From the NCBI GenBank assembly GCA_016871515.1, contig VHDE01000010.1, positions 1-64,000 on the forward strand: a stretch of DNA of 64,000 bases, read 5' to 3'. The first letter of the stretch is position 1, and every line of letters begins with the position of its first letter. This document shows, one piece after another, positions 50,371 through 60,013 of the stretch. This DNA comes from Verrucomicrobiota bacterium. GTDB taxonomy: Bacteria > Verrucomicrobiota > Verrucomicrobiia > Limisphaerales > SIBE01. The position numbers were made by a program, and so were the translations under genes. The notes below the pieces were generated by a model, which saw nothing but the letters and a program-made list of their open reading frames with translations, was not told where the DNA came from and made no database searches.

Positions 50371-52017
50371 CTATTGCACACGAAGCCAGAGCGTCTTCAA
50401 ATAGGCTGGTTCATCCCGAGTGACGGCAAAGTCGAGCGGTTGCGGCACGTAATGCTTTTGAATGATTCTACGGCTTGATGCCTTGATCGCCTTCGTAACT
50501 GTTTCAACGAAGTTATCAGCGGCCAATTTGGTGGCGTTAGTAGAAACGAAAAGAACACCATTCGATTTGAGCAACGGCAAACTAGTGGTGACTAACTTCC
50601 CAATGTCCCGTTCTGCCCGAAAAACACCGCTCTCCTTCGATCTCGAGAACGTGGGTGGATCAAGGATGATCGCATCGAACGAATGCTGCTTCTTTGACAG
50701 CCGCCGAAACCAATCGAATACATCGCCGTGAAGGAATTCATGTCCGGCCGCATCGATTCCGTTTAGCTCGAAATTGCGCCTTCCCCACTGGAGGTACTTC
50801 TTCGACAGATCGATGCTGACGGTCTGTGCGCCGGCAATAGCCGCGCAGACGGAAAAGCCGCACGTGTAAGCAAAGGCGTTCAACAACCGGGGCGGCCCGG
50901 GGCGTTCGGCGAACAGCGGAAAGTCAGCCGCAATGTGCTCGGTTAAAATGCGTCTGCGATTATCGCGTTCGTCCAAGAAAATGCCGACCGAATAACCTTC
51001 ATCAAAACTCAGTTCGAATCGAACACCGTTTTCCCGAACGGCAAATGAAGCGGGCGTGGCTTCCTGAGGCCGTGGCGCAGGGGAGGCCTTATGTTCCGCC
51101 AAAAGTGTGTTCTGTCCGGAACACACTTTTGTGTGCGCGGCAGATGCGGTGATCTGGCGCGTCAGAATTTTATGGTACGCGCATCGAGTACCCGATGTTT
51201 CCAGCAACCCGGATAATGCTTTCCGTTGCTGCGGAGAGAGGTCATTTGCTGACTGAGACAGGAGGTAATCGTCCAACCGATCAACATACCATCCGGGCCA
51301 TCCGTCCGATGCGCCGTGGATAAGGCGGTAAGCATTGGTCAGTTCGAAATCGATGACGGCTGACCGCAATGCGAGTTGCGCGTCGCATGAAAAATCCACC
51401 GGCGCTTGGAAGGAGATTGCGGCGCCGCTGGCCGGATGAGTGACAGCAATCTCGGCGGCGTGAAGACACAACCTGGGAAAATTCGCTCCCCCGTAGCGAT
51501 TGTCTCCGAGAACAGGAAAGCTGGAATCGGCGGCATGCACGCGGATCTGATGTGTTCGACCGGTGAGGGGTTCAGCCTCGACGAGCGTTCCTAATGGATG
51601 AGAGCCAAGCACGCGAAACCGCGTCTCCGCGTGATCGCAGCCAGCGTGGAGTGGACGACTCACATACCTTTCGCCAGAGCGAACGATGGCTGAAGTTACC
51701 GACGTTTCCTTCCGCTGAATCACCTGGCTGGTCACGAAGAGATATTTTTTGTGGATCAGACGGCGCGTGAATTGGTCGGTCAAGGAACGATTGGCGACGG
51801 CGGTCTTGGAGAACACCAATACGCCGGACGTTTCTTTGTCCAAGCGATGCACGATGGCCAACGCCGCCCAGCGCGGTTCTCTGTGTCGCAGCCAATCATA
51901 AATGCCCTCGCCGGTGAACGGACTTGGGGAATGCGTGCTGAGGCCCGCAGGTTTATTGACGACGAGCAGATGGTCGTCCTCGAAGATTAGCAGCGGATAA
52001 TGCTCGGTGGCGCGCAT
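50371..52017 (-). CDS. Fusion: RluA-type pseudouridine synthase + RlmI-like SAM methyltransferase
   Basis: IVHRLDKETSGVLVFSKT (RluA) then DERDNRRRIL...LLNAFAYTCGFSVCAAIAGA...FDAIILDPPTFSRSKESGVF. Confidence 0.9.
   Translation of the reverse strand: MRATEHYPLLIFEDDHLLVVNKPAGLSTHSPSPFTGEGIYDWLRHREPRWAALAIVHRLDKETSGVLVFSKTAVANRSLTDQFTRRLIHKKYLFVTSQVIQRKETSVTSAIVRSGERYVSRPLHAGCDHAETRFRVLGSHPLGTLVEAEPLTGRTHQIRVHAADSSFPVLGDNRYGGANFPRLCLHAAEIAVTHPASGAAISFQAPVDFSCDAQLALRSAVIDFELTNAYRLIHGASDGWPGWYVDRLDDYLLSQSANDLSPQQRKALSGLLETSGTRCAYHKILTRQITASAAHTKVCSGQNTLLAEHKASPAPRPQEATPASFAVRENGVRFELSFDEGYSVGIFLDERDNRRRILTEHIAADFPLFAERPGPPRLLNAFAYTCGFSVCAAIAGAQTVSIDLSKKYLQWGRRNFELNGIDAAGHEFLHGDVFDWFRRLSKKQHSFDAIILDPPTFSRSKESGVFRAERDIGKLVTTSLPLLKSNGVLFVSTNATKLAADNFVETVTKAIKASSRRIIQKHYVPQPLDFAVTRDEPAYLKTLWLRVQ
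51100..51131. repeat. Palindrome inside the fusion-gene linker (CAAAAGTGTGTTC TGTCCG GAACACACTTTTG)
   Basis: 13-bp perfect arms, 6-nt loop, in frame with the CDS. Confidence 0.95.
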
Positions 52018-52042
52018 GAAGCGTCAATCCTCACCGCTGAAT

Positions 52043-54370
52043 TTAGGGGCCTCGGTGCTTCCAGCGACGCAAGCGGAGAGCATTGCCGATGACAATCAAG
52101 TCTGACAGACCCATCGCCAAAGCTGAAACGATTGGGCTAAGAAAGCCGAACATCGCCAACGGCACGGCGGCCGCGTTGTAAAAGAAAGCCCAGAAGAGAT
52201 TTTGCTTTATCGTGCGCAGAGTTGCTTGGGCCAAAGCCAACGCTTCTGGGACCGCCTGAATCTCCGATCTCAGCAGGATGATATCGGCCGCTTCTCGCGT
52301 GACATCACTCGCTCGGCTGACCGCAATCCCGAGGTCCGCTTGTTCCAACGCTGGCGCATCGTTGATACCATCGCCAATGAAGGCTACGCGCTGCCCTTGA
52401 CTCTGCAACCTTTTGACGATTTCGGCTTTCTCTTCCGGACGGACTTCGGCAAAGAGATTCGTACGGTCAATGCCGATTTGATCGGCGATGGCCGCAGCCG
52501 TGAGTTTGTTGTCGCCCGTCACCAGATGGATGGATTTTCCCTGACGTTTCAGTTGCGCGATGACCTCGGCGGCTCTGGGTTTGACGGCGTCGCGGAGAGC
52601 AATCCAGCCGAGCAACCGGTCGTCAGCGGCGATTCCGAGGATGGTGGCGCCACGCGCCGACCAGACGTCGACAAAGGTTTGGTTGGGCGGCAGCTGCACG
52701 CGTGATTGCGGCAGCCAGTTTATGGAGCCGAGGCGAAACGTGGCTGACGCCAAGGTCGGATCGTGGATGTTCAATCGCGCTTGGACACCGGACCCGCGTA
52801 CTTCTTGCCAATCGATTGGAGTTAAAGTCGCATTCGACAGAGCCGCGACAGCCTGGCTTAGCGGATGTGACGACGGTTTGGCGAGTGAAGCTGCGATTTT
52901 GTGCAGACCCACCGCCTGTTGTGAATCCGTTAAGAAATCTTGTTCGGCGCAAACCGTTAGTTTCCCTTCGGTAAGCGTGCCGGTTTTGTCAAAAATAACG
53001 GCAGTGATTTGGCCGGTCTTTTCGAGCGCAACGCCGTCTCGAATCAAAATACCGCGTTCGGCGGCCACGTTCGCGCCCGCCATAATGGCGACAGGCGTGG
53101 CCAAACCCATCGCGCAGGGACACGCAATGATCAAAACCGCCGCCGCGTGATAGATGGCCGACGCCAACGGTCCAGCCGGATGATGGGCATACCAAAGGAA
53201 ACCACTCAACCATGTGCTGACAGCTAATGCGGACTCCGGCGCCAAACCCCACCAGAGGCCTGTTGCCAGGGCAATCAATATGACGATCGGTACGAAAATG
53301 CTGCTGACCTTGTCGCCGAGCTTCTGAATGTTAGCCCGGCTGTTTTGGGCGTGCTGCACAACGGCGATAATCTGTGAGAGAGCCGTCGCTTCGCCGGTGG
53401 CTAAGACTCGCGCCAGCAACCAACCGTGGAGATTGACGGCGCCGGCATAGATTTTGGCGCTTTTCGCCTTGTCGACTGGGATCGATTCGCCAGTCAGTGA
53501 AGCTTCATCAACGCTGGAGATTCCTTCGATCACTTCGGCGTCGCTCGGAATGCGATCTCCTGGTTTCACGATGATCTGGTCGCCGACTTTGAGATGGGAA
53601 ACAGGCACTTGGAATTCAAGTCCGTTTGGCGCCAAAAGCCGGGCCGTCTGTGGCGCCAGATTCAGGAGGGCGCGCAACGAGTCCGCCGCTCGGGCGCTGA
53701 CTTTCGTTTCGATCCAGTGCCCAACGCTAATGAGCGTGATGATCGCGGCGGATTCCATGAAGAAGAGATGGCCATGCCAGCCGGAGAATAGACCCCAAAC
53801 GCTATAACCGAAAGCGGTTGTCGATCCCAGTGCCACCAGAGTGTCCATGTTGGAGCTGCGAACTTTCAGTTGATTCCAAGCGCCGCGATAAAACCGTGCG
53901 CCGCCGAGAATTTGCAGGGGCGAAACCAGGCAGAAAGCCGCCCAGTGATACCAGCGTTCGGCGCCCAATTGGAAAACCCATTCTGCTAACACAAGCGGTA
54001 TGGTGACAATGGCGCCGAAGACGACATTGAACCTCCAACCGGACAGCGGAGACCAGGATTGATGACCTGGCGGGTGGGCATCGACGAGCAGCGGCTCCGC
54101 TTGATAGCCGGCATCCTCGACCGCTTTGATCAGCGACTCTGCATTTGGCGAAGCGTCCCGTTGCCATCGAACCGTCGCCCGCTGCTGTTCGAGGTTAACA
54201 TTGGCGCTCGCCACACCCGGAACACCCTGCAGCGCTTCCGTGACATGCCGGACGCAGTTGTTGCAACTCATGCCGCGCACCGTCAACTCGCTTCCCGCGG
54301 TCTGCGGCGAACTCTCGACACTCGAACCTCGTTCATGCGTCTGTGGCATAGAGCAATCGAACGATAACAC
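52043..54370 (-). CDS. copA: Copper-translocating P-type ATPase
   Basis: GMSCNNCVRHVTEAL HMA domain; CPCAMGLATP; FDKTGTLTEGKL; GDGINDAPAL. Confidence 0.93.
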   Translation of the reverse strand: MLSFDCSMPQTHERGSSVESSPQTAGSELTVRGMSCNNCVRHVTEALQGVPGVASANVNLEQQRATVRWQRDASPNAESLIKAVEDAGYQAEPLLVDAHPPGHQSWSPLSGWRFNVVFGAIVTIPLVLAEWVFQLGAERWYHWAAFCLVSPLQILGGARFYRGAWNQLKVRSSNMDTLVALGSTTAFGYSVWGLFSGWHGHLFFMESAAIITLISVGHWIETKVSARAADSLRALLNLAPQTARLLAPNGLEFQVPVSHLKVGDQIIVKPGDRIPSDAEVIEGISSVDEASLTGESIPVDKAKSAKIYAGAVNLHGWLLARVLATGEATALSQIIAVVQHAQNSRANIQKLGDKVSSIFVPIVILIALATGLWWGLAPESALAVSTWLSGFLWYAHHPAGPLASAIYHAAAVLIIACPCAMGLATPVAIMAGANVAAERGILIRDGVALEKTGQITAVIFDKTGTLTEGKLTVCAEQDFLTDSQQAVGLHKIAASLAKPSSHPLSQAVAALSNATLTPIDWQEVRGSGVQARLNIHDPTLASATFRLGSINWLPQSRVQLPPNQTFVDVWSARGATILGIAADDRLLGWIALRDAVKPRAAEVIAQLKRQGKSIHLVTGDNKLTAAAIADQIGIDRTNLFAEVRPEEKAEIVKRLQSQGQRVAFIGDGINDAPALEQADLGIAVSRASDVTREAADIILLRSEIQAVPEALALAQATLRTIKQNLFWAFFYNAAAVPLAMFGFLSPIVSALAMGLSDLIVIGNALRLRRWKHRGP

Positions 54371-54445
54371 TGCGATTGTTACTCTGCACGAGAACTTGTC
54401 TCACACGCTTGTTTCTTGTTGATGGGAGCGTGGACCGCCGAGTTC

Positions 54446-54590
54446 GCGAGCGCAACGATTGAATCGAGCGACGAAAACGCGCGGACTCAGCGGTCCGCGC
54501 TCCGCTGCATTGGGGAATAGGAGCGCGGAATTCATTCCGCTTCCGCTGGTTCCAGTCAATACCGAAGCGGAATAAATTCCGCGCTCCGAA
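54446..54590. repeat. Nested inverted repeats (GGAGCGCGGAATTCATTCCGCTTCCGC / GAAGCGGAATAAATTCCGCGCTCC)
   Basis: Complementary arms at 54520-54546 and 54564-54588; additional GCGCGGAC...GTCCGCGC upstream. Confidence 0.8.
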
Positions 54591-54708
54591 AAAGCTGAGA
54601 TGCGCACGAGTTGCCCGAGTTGTCCCCAAAACCAAATTCACGTTGACCGATCTGGCAACTTTTCTATACTGCGCACGGTTATAACTCCAATCAACAATAA
54701 GGACATTT

Positions 54709-55152
54709 ATGAATACTGTTGTGCCTCTGATTAGTTCTGGTGTCGCCGGCCCTTTAGGGGTTCTGCATCTGCCGCGGCTTTGGTTGAAGGTCTCGTTGGA
54801 AGCGCGCGGGAAGCTGGCGCCGGGCTATCCTGGAGCGGGAAAAGGCTACGACCAAATGGTCATTGATGGCATCGGCCTGAACCGGGACGCGGTCATTGCT
54901 TGCATCAAAAACGAACGTCCGACGTACGCTCAATTCGAAGCTTGGGTCAAGAATCAACCTGGCGTGAAGCTGGATAAGGCTTCGGTGGAGAAACTCAACG
55001 CCGCAATTCGCGGGTACATCCATGACGACGGGACGCGCAAGGCTATTCTTTCCGCGAACGGCATTCCCGATGACGGGTCGGCGCCGCGCGATGCGGTTAA
55101 CTTGAACAATTTGGATGATTGGAAGGAATTCCACGAAGCCGTGCTCAAGTAG
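54709..55152 (+). CDS. DUF5069-like protein
   Basis: LHLPRLWLKVSLEARGKLAPGYPGAGKGYDQMVIDGIGLNRD. Confidence 0.65.
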   Translation: MNTVVPLISSGVAGPLGVLHLPRLWLKVSLEARGKLAPGYPGAGKGYDQMVIDGIGLNRDAVIACIKNERPTYAQFEAWVKNQPGVKLDKASVEKLNAAIRGYIHDDGTRKAILSANGIPDDGSAPRDAVNLNNLDDWKEFHEAVLK

Positions 55153-55196
55153 AGTATTAATTCCAGCGCCGCTGAAACCAGTTGCGCAGCTTTCCT

Positions 55197-55230
55197 CCGC
55201 AGCCGCCGGCCAAGCGGCTGCGGTTTTTTT
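55197..55230 (+). terminator. Rho-independent terminator downstream of the DUF5069-like gene
   Basis: CCGCAGCCG CCGGCCAAG CGGCTGCGG followed by TTTTTTT. Confidence 0.9.
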
Positions 55231-55327
55231 GTTGCCTAACCTCCGCGAGATGTTTGCGACGGACAAGCCGGGCCTTTCCGCGCCTTCATAGATCACCTGC
55301 GTCAGTCGCTAAAATCGCGTCTACCCA

Positions 55328-56989
55328 ATGAATGAGCGCGCGAGCCCTGGCGTACGGTTTTGGCTTCGGTTTGCCTGTCTTGGGGTCTCCGTTGTGGCTT
55401 TGTGGTTGATCTTTCGTCGACTCGATTTTCAGGCGTTGGTTGAGGCGATGTTGCGCATCAGGTTTGGGTGGTTCGCCGCTGCCATTATAGTGTTCGGAGT
55501 GGCGTTCGTGCTGGCGGCGATTCGATGGCACCTCGTGCTGCGTTTGAGCCAATGTCATGTCCATTTCGGCGCGACGGTGCGCACCGTTTTTGTCGGTCAT
55601 TTCTTTAACACGCTCCTGTTTGGCCCACCTGGGGGCGATGTGGCTAAGGCAGCGCTCTATGCTCGCTGGTTCAATCATCCCGTGTCATCGATCCTGGCGA
55701 CATGCTTTCTTGATCGACTGTTGGGTGGGATTGGCTTTTTGCTGTTTCTCGTAGCAATACCCGGCTTCTCTCTGGGCGCCGAGCGTTCTTTGCCGTCTCA
55801 TGTGCCCGCGATTTCCGGCTCTCGATGGGTGATGCTCGGAGGGTTGTTGTTGATTTTGCCGCTGGTGGGGTTGGGCCTGCGTCGGACGCTGCTGAGCTGG
55901 ATGCCGCTGAAGAGATTGGCCCAAACATTTCACGCGGGCCTTGGGCAGCTAGCCCGCCAGCCGCGGCAAGCATTTGTGGGAGTGCTGACTTCGTTTCTGG
56001 CTCACGTGTGCATGAGCAGTTTGCTCTTGCTCTGCTTAAACGCGGTGACGGAGCAATCCTTCTCTTTGAAGGCGCTCATTTGGACGTTTCCGGCCATTTC
56101 ACTGATAAGCGCGCCACCCATAACGTTTGCGGGAACCGGCTTGCGGGAAGGCGCTGCGATGGTGCTTTTCGGACGGTACGGAATTCCTGCGGCGGATGCG
56201 GTTGCGGCATCGCTGCTCGTTCTAGTGATCTATTTGGCTTGGGCTGCAATCACCGGGATTCTTTTCTGGCGCGAACAGAGGCTCGAGCGCGGGCGAAGCA
56301 AAGTGACCCCGCGAAGTCTGTCGGTTGTCATTCCAACCCTCAATGAAGCGACGTCATTGCCGGAAACAATTGCGAGTCTGAGGAAAGTCCGGGAAGTTTC
56401 GGAAATCATTGTTGTGGACGGCGGCAGCAGTGATAACACGACGAATATTGCTTTGCAGTTGGGTTGTCATGTTCTCACGACGGCCCGAGGGCGTGGCCGC
56501 CAGTTGCGCGAAGGCGCTTTGAAAGCGACCGGTGATGTCGTGTTATTGTTGCACGCCGACACGCTGGTTCCTAGCGGGGCCGGCAGCGCGGCGCTGAATT
56601 GCTTGCGCGATCCGACCGTTATCGGCGGAGGTTTTTGGAAGGTTTTTCGTACGCGGAGCTTTCTGATGCTGGGCTCGCGGTTCCGCTGTGCGGTCCGGCT
56701 GTATTTAGGCGGACGAATTGCCGGGGACCAAGCGATGTTCATTCGCCGTGACGTTTTGGAAGCGATTGGCGGCGTCCCGGACATGCCCTTGATGGAAGAG
56801 TTCGAACTCTGCCGCCGTTTGCGAATCCATGGACGCCTTGCCTTGGCTGGAGCCATCGTAAGCACTTCCGCGCGACGCTTTGCAAAACTTGGGGTTATCC
56901 GAACATATCTGCGCATGTGCCGCGTCACAGTGCAGTATTATTGCGGAACGCCGGTCCAGAAGTTAGCTAAGTTGTACGAGCGAGACTGA
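55328..56989 (+). CDS. Fusion: LPG-synthase-type flippase (YbhN-like) + GT2 glycosyltransferase (TIGR04283-like)
   Basis: Multi-TM N-terminus with FFNTLLFGPPGGDVAKA and TFAGTGLREGAAMVLF; C-terminus LSVVIPTLNEATSLPETIASL...EIIVVDGGSSDNT. Confidence 0.88.
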   Translation: MNERASPGVRFWLRFACLGVSVVALWLIFRRLDFQALVEAMLRIRFGWFAAAIIVFGVAFVLAAIRWHLVLRLSQCHVHFGATVRTVFVGHFFNTLLFGPPGGDVAKAALYARWFNHPVSSILATCFLDRLLGGIGFLLFLVAIPGFSLGAERSLPSHVPAISGSRWVMLGGLLLILPLVGLGLRRTLLSWMPLKRLAQTFHAGLGQLARQPRQAFVGVLTSFLAHVCMSSLLLLCLNAVTEQSFSLKALIWTFPAISLISAPPITFAGTGLREGAAMVLFGRYGIPAADAVAASLLVLVIYLAWAAITGILFWREQRLERGRSKVTPRSLSVVIPTLNEATSLPETIASLRKVREVSEIIVVDGGSSDNTTNIALQLGCHVLTTARGRGRQLREGALKATGDVVLLLHADTLVPSGAGSAALNCLRDPTVIGGGFWKVFRTRSFLMLGSRFRCAVRLYLGGRIAGDQAMFIRRDVLEAIGGVPDMPLMEEFELCRRLRIHGRLALAGAIVSTSARRFAKLGVIRTYLRMCRVTVQYYCGTPVQKLAKLYERD

Positions 56990-57008
56990 TTCTTAAAGAG
57001 AGCTGGTT

Positions 57009-57812
57009 CTAACGCACGTGGCGAGCTGGAGGCTGATCATCGTTTGGCAATTCATCGAACGGCACATTTCCGACCCGCCGCTTTTGATACCAGGCCATCG
57101 CGAACAGGTCAAAAATTCCCCTGCCTAAGCGATTCCAGAGACCGTACTTTGAGACACCAGCGATGCGTGGGCGATGATTGATTGGAATTTCCCGGGTCGT
57201 CGCGCCTTCGCCATGCACAAGCACGGGAAGGAATCGATGCAGACCGTTGAACGGAAAGAGTTCCTTGAGCACGCTGCGTTTGAAAACGCGAAAAGCGCAA
57301 CCTGTATCGCAGAAGTCCACGCCCAAGACCAACTTTCGCGCCTTTCGAGCCACGCAAGAGGATGCACGGCGGATGAAATTGTCCTGGCGCTTTGTTCGAA
57401 CGCCACAGATGAAATCGTACTTTTCCACCTCAGCCAAAAGCTTCGGCAAATCAGCTGGGTCGTTCTGCAAATCGCCGTCGAGAGTCGCGATGATCGGGCC
57501 GGTGGTCGCTTGCAAGCCGGTCCAAAGAGCGGCGCTTTGCCCGCAATTGCGCGCGTGCCGGAAGCCATGAACGCGCGGGTTCTGGCGGCGCGCTTGCTGA
57601 ATTTTCGCCCAGGTTTGGTCTGTGCTGGCGTCGTCGACAAAAACCAGCTCGTAGGATCGCGTTTCGTGGCGGAGCGCTTGATCCACTTCATCGGCTAAAG
57701 GCAGGATGTTCGCCTCTTCGTTATAAACCGGCACCACGATCGAAATGTCGCACGACACAAGGCACATTAAACTTAAGTGCACACTTCGAAAACGCAATTT
57801 TGCCGCGGACAA
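57009..57812 (-). CDS. GT2-family glycosyltransferase (dolichol-P-mannose synthase-like)
   Basis: ISIVVPVYNEEANILPLADEV; VFVDDASTDQTW; IIATLDGDLQNDPADLPKLL. Confidence 0.92.
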   Translation of the reverse strand: MSAAKLRFRSVHLSLMCLVSCDISIVVPVYNEEANILPLADEVDQALRHETRSYELVFVDDASTDQTWAKIQQARRQNPRVHGFRHARNCGQSAALWTGLQATTGPIIATLDGDLQNDPADLPKLLAEVEKYDFICGVRTKRQDNFIRRASSCVARKARKLVLGVDFCDTGCAFRVFKRSVLKELFPFNGLHRFLPVLVHGEGATTREIPINHRPRIAGVSKYGLWNRLGRGIFDLFAMAWYQKRRVGNVPFDELPNDDQPPARHVR

Positions 57813-57888
57813 AAAGTGCTTTCGTTCATCGTGATTAAAACATACGCTGGTGAAACATAACAGTTGGCATCAGAAAGGATCTTTGCAT

Positions 57889-58080
57889 ATGCAACGGCAT
57901 TGTCGACAAAACGCTCTGAAACAGTGGAAACTTCTCTTTGTTTGTTTGGCGGCAGTTGGATTTACCGGTTGCGCTCACATGACCAGGTATTCCATCGAAT
58001 CTTATGAAGGCCCACTTCTCCTTGAGGAGGATTACGCGTCCGCGCCGACGCCAGCTGTCGCAGTTCCTCCATCGGAATAA
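57889..58080 (+). CDS. Small lipoprotein
   Basis: LLFVCLAAVGFTGCAH lipobox. Confidence 0.6.
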   Translation: MQRHCRQNALKQWKLLFVCLAAVGFTGCAHMTRYSIESYEGPLLLEEDYASAPTPAVAVPPSE

Positions 58081-58190
58081 GCCCGACTGACCGAAGGCCA
58101 TCGGCACGGCCTTGCAAATCAGGGCCACCCCTGATTGCGGGCGCCAGAGTGCGGGCCGTAAGTTACGCGAGCAAAGAAAGGGCGTAACTT

Positions 58191-58449
58191 ATGACCATAC
58201 TTTGGACTCTCATTATCGGGCTGCTGGTGGGAATTGTCGCCAAGCTGTTTAATGCCCGGCAAAGATCCGGGCGGATGCATCGTCACGACGCTGCTGGGTA
58301 TTGCCGGCGCGTTTTTAGACTGCTTAATCGGTTGAGCCGCGGGGTGGTACACCGAAGGAGAACCGGCAGGCTTCGTCGCATCGGTCATCGGTGCGATTCT
58401 GCTTCTCGTTCTGTACCGAATGTTTACCGGTCGAAAAGCACAAACTTAG
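58191..58449 (+). pseudogene. GlsB/YeaQ/YmgE (transglycosylase-associated) protein, frameshift plus in-frame TGA
   Basis: MTILWTLIIGLLVGIVAKL in frame 1. PGKDPGGCIVTTLLGIAGAFLDCLIG*AAGWYTEGEPAGFVASVIGAILLLVLYRMFTGRKA in the shifted frame. Confidence 0.88.
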
Positions 58450-59170
58450 ACGGCAGTTCTCGAATCTTGAGATTGCGGAACCAAGCCTCGTCCTTGTGAT
58501 CCGTTAAGAGAATGTGTCCTTTGATCTTAGTGCCGAACCCGGCAACGTCCTTGAATTTGCTCTGTGCAACACCGGCTTTGACCTGTTCGCTGCCAAGTTC
58601 GTATTCCAACACTTTAGTTCCATTGAGCCAGTGCTCGACGTGATTGCGAGTGACAACGATTTTAGAATGATTCCATTGTCCGGGAGGTTTTAACGGCTTG
58701 TCCGCGGCAGGTGGCAGCACCTCGTAGAAGGAACCGGTGCTGGATTTAGCGTCCTTCACGAGTATGTCATCGATCATTTGATATTCGTGGCCGATGGCCG
58801 AAGCGCGTTGCTCGGTGATAAAATACTTCACGCCGTTATTTGCGCGCGCGGGTATCTTCCATTCCCACTGGAACTCGAAATCGGTGAATTGGTCGATGGT
58901 CAGAATGTCGCCGCCACCGGCATTTGCAACGTGCTTGAGGCAACCATCCTCAACCACCCAGCCTTTGTCCGGAAACGCTTGCTTTTTGAAATTTCGCCAG
59001 CCCTGAGTGGTTTTGCCGTCGAACAGCAGCTTCCAACCCGCGGCCTTTTCCGCCTCGGTGAGCTGATTGTGCGGAGCCGCTTCGGCAGCCGAAGCTTGTC
59101 CGAAATCAACCTGGGCCAGATTAAAAAGAGCAATCAGAACGACGCCTGGGAGCGATATTGTTGTGTTCAT
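58424..59170 (-). CDS. DUF1080 (3-keto-disaccharide hydrolase-like) protein
   Basis: GWKLLFDGKTTQGWRNFKKQAFPDKGWVVEDGCLKH; FEFQWEWKIPARANNGVKYFI; GHILLTDHKDEAWFRNLKIREL. Confidence 0.92.
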   Translation of the reverse strand: MNTTISLPGVVLIALFNLAQVDFGQASAAEAAPHNQLTEAEKAAGWKLLFDGKTTQGWRNFKKQAFPDKGWVVEDGCLKHVANAGGGDILTIDQFTDFEFQWEWKIPARANNGVKYFITEQRASAIGHEYQMIDDILVKDAKSSTGSFYEVLPPAADKPLKPPGQWNHSKIVVTRNHVEHWLNGTKVLEYELGSEQVKAGVAQSKFKDVAGFGTKIKGHILLTDHKDEAWFRNLKIRELPSKFVLFDR

Positions 59171-59251
59171 CGTGTTTGGCAGTGAATTGCTTTTAGCTGC
59201 GAAGCCCGCGAGTGGTCAAGATTCATTCAAACAAGCAAACACAGCCAGGCG

Positions 59252-60004
59252 ATGCCAAAGAAGCCTTGTGATAAGCGCGGGACCGGCCTATTTTCCCGTC
59301 GTATGGCGGCAAATACTCGCACCATTCGCACTTGGCCAACGCCAGGCGAGGTCTTCTATCCGGAAAGCGACGGGAAACCAATGGCGGAAAACACCGAACA
59401 GTTCAATTGGATCGTGCTGTTAGTGGAAAACCTTAAAGCTCTGTTTGCCAATGATCCGAATGTCTTTGTCGCCGGAGATTTGCTTTGGTATCCGGTCAAA
59501 GGCCGAGTGGATATTTCTCTGGCGCCAGACGCTATGGTTGTCTTTGGGCGCCCGATGGGATATCGCGGCTGTTACAAACAGTGGGAGGAAGGCGGGATCG
59601 CTCCTCAAGTCGTTTTTGAGGTGCTCTCCCCGAATAACACGGCCCTGGAAATCGTGGACAAGTTCAATGCGTACACGCGCTACGGCGTCGAAGAGTATTA
59701 CTTGTACGAACCGGAGAAGAAAGAGTTTCGGGCTTGGATCAGACACGGGGATGTGCTTGAGCCGGTTCACAGCGTTGACGGATTCACGAGTCCACGCTTG
59801 CGGGTGCGCTTCTGGCTGACGGCTGACGGCTTAACCGTAGAGAGACCCGATGGCACACCATTCGAGACCCACTTGAAATTGGTTCAACGCGCGGAGCAAG
59901 AACGCCAGCGGGCCGAACGGGAACGCCAGCGCGCTGAAGAGCAACGTGAGCGTGCGGATCGACTAGCCGAAAAGCTGCGCAACCTGGGCCTTGATCCGGA
60001 CTAA
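59252..60004 (+). CDS. Uma2-family (DUF820) endonuclease-like protein with coiled-coil tail
   Basis: DISLAPDAMVVFGRPMG; PQVVFEVLSPNNTALEIVDKFNAYTRYGVEEYYLYEPEK; repetitive QRAEQERQRAERERQRAEEQ. Confidence 0.88.
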   Translation: MPKKPCDKRGTGLFSRRMAANTRTIRTWPTPGEVFYPESDGKPMAENTEQFNWIVLLVENLKALFANDPNVFVAGDLLWYPVKGRVDISLAPDAMVVFGRPMGYRGCYKQWEEGGIAPQVVFEVLSPNNTALEIVDKFNAYTRYGVEEYYLYEPEKKEFRAWIRHGDVLEPVHSVDGFTSPRLRVRFWLTADGLTVERPDGTPFETHLKLVQRAEQERQRAERERQRAEEQRERADRLAEKLRNLGLDPD

Positions 60005-60013
60005 AAAAGATTT

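Noticed and set aside
49617-58335. Possible TGA/TAG recoding (alternative genetic code or selenocysteine)
   Set aside because: TGA and TAG both serve as ordinary terminators of intact genes here (for example aroE ends in TGA). The interrupted genes also include frameshifts, which recoding cannot explain, and no SECIS-like requirement was identified.
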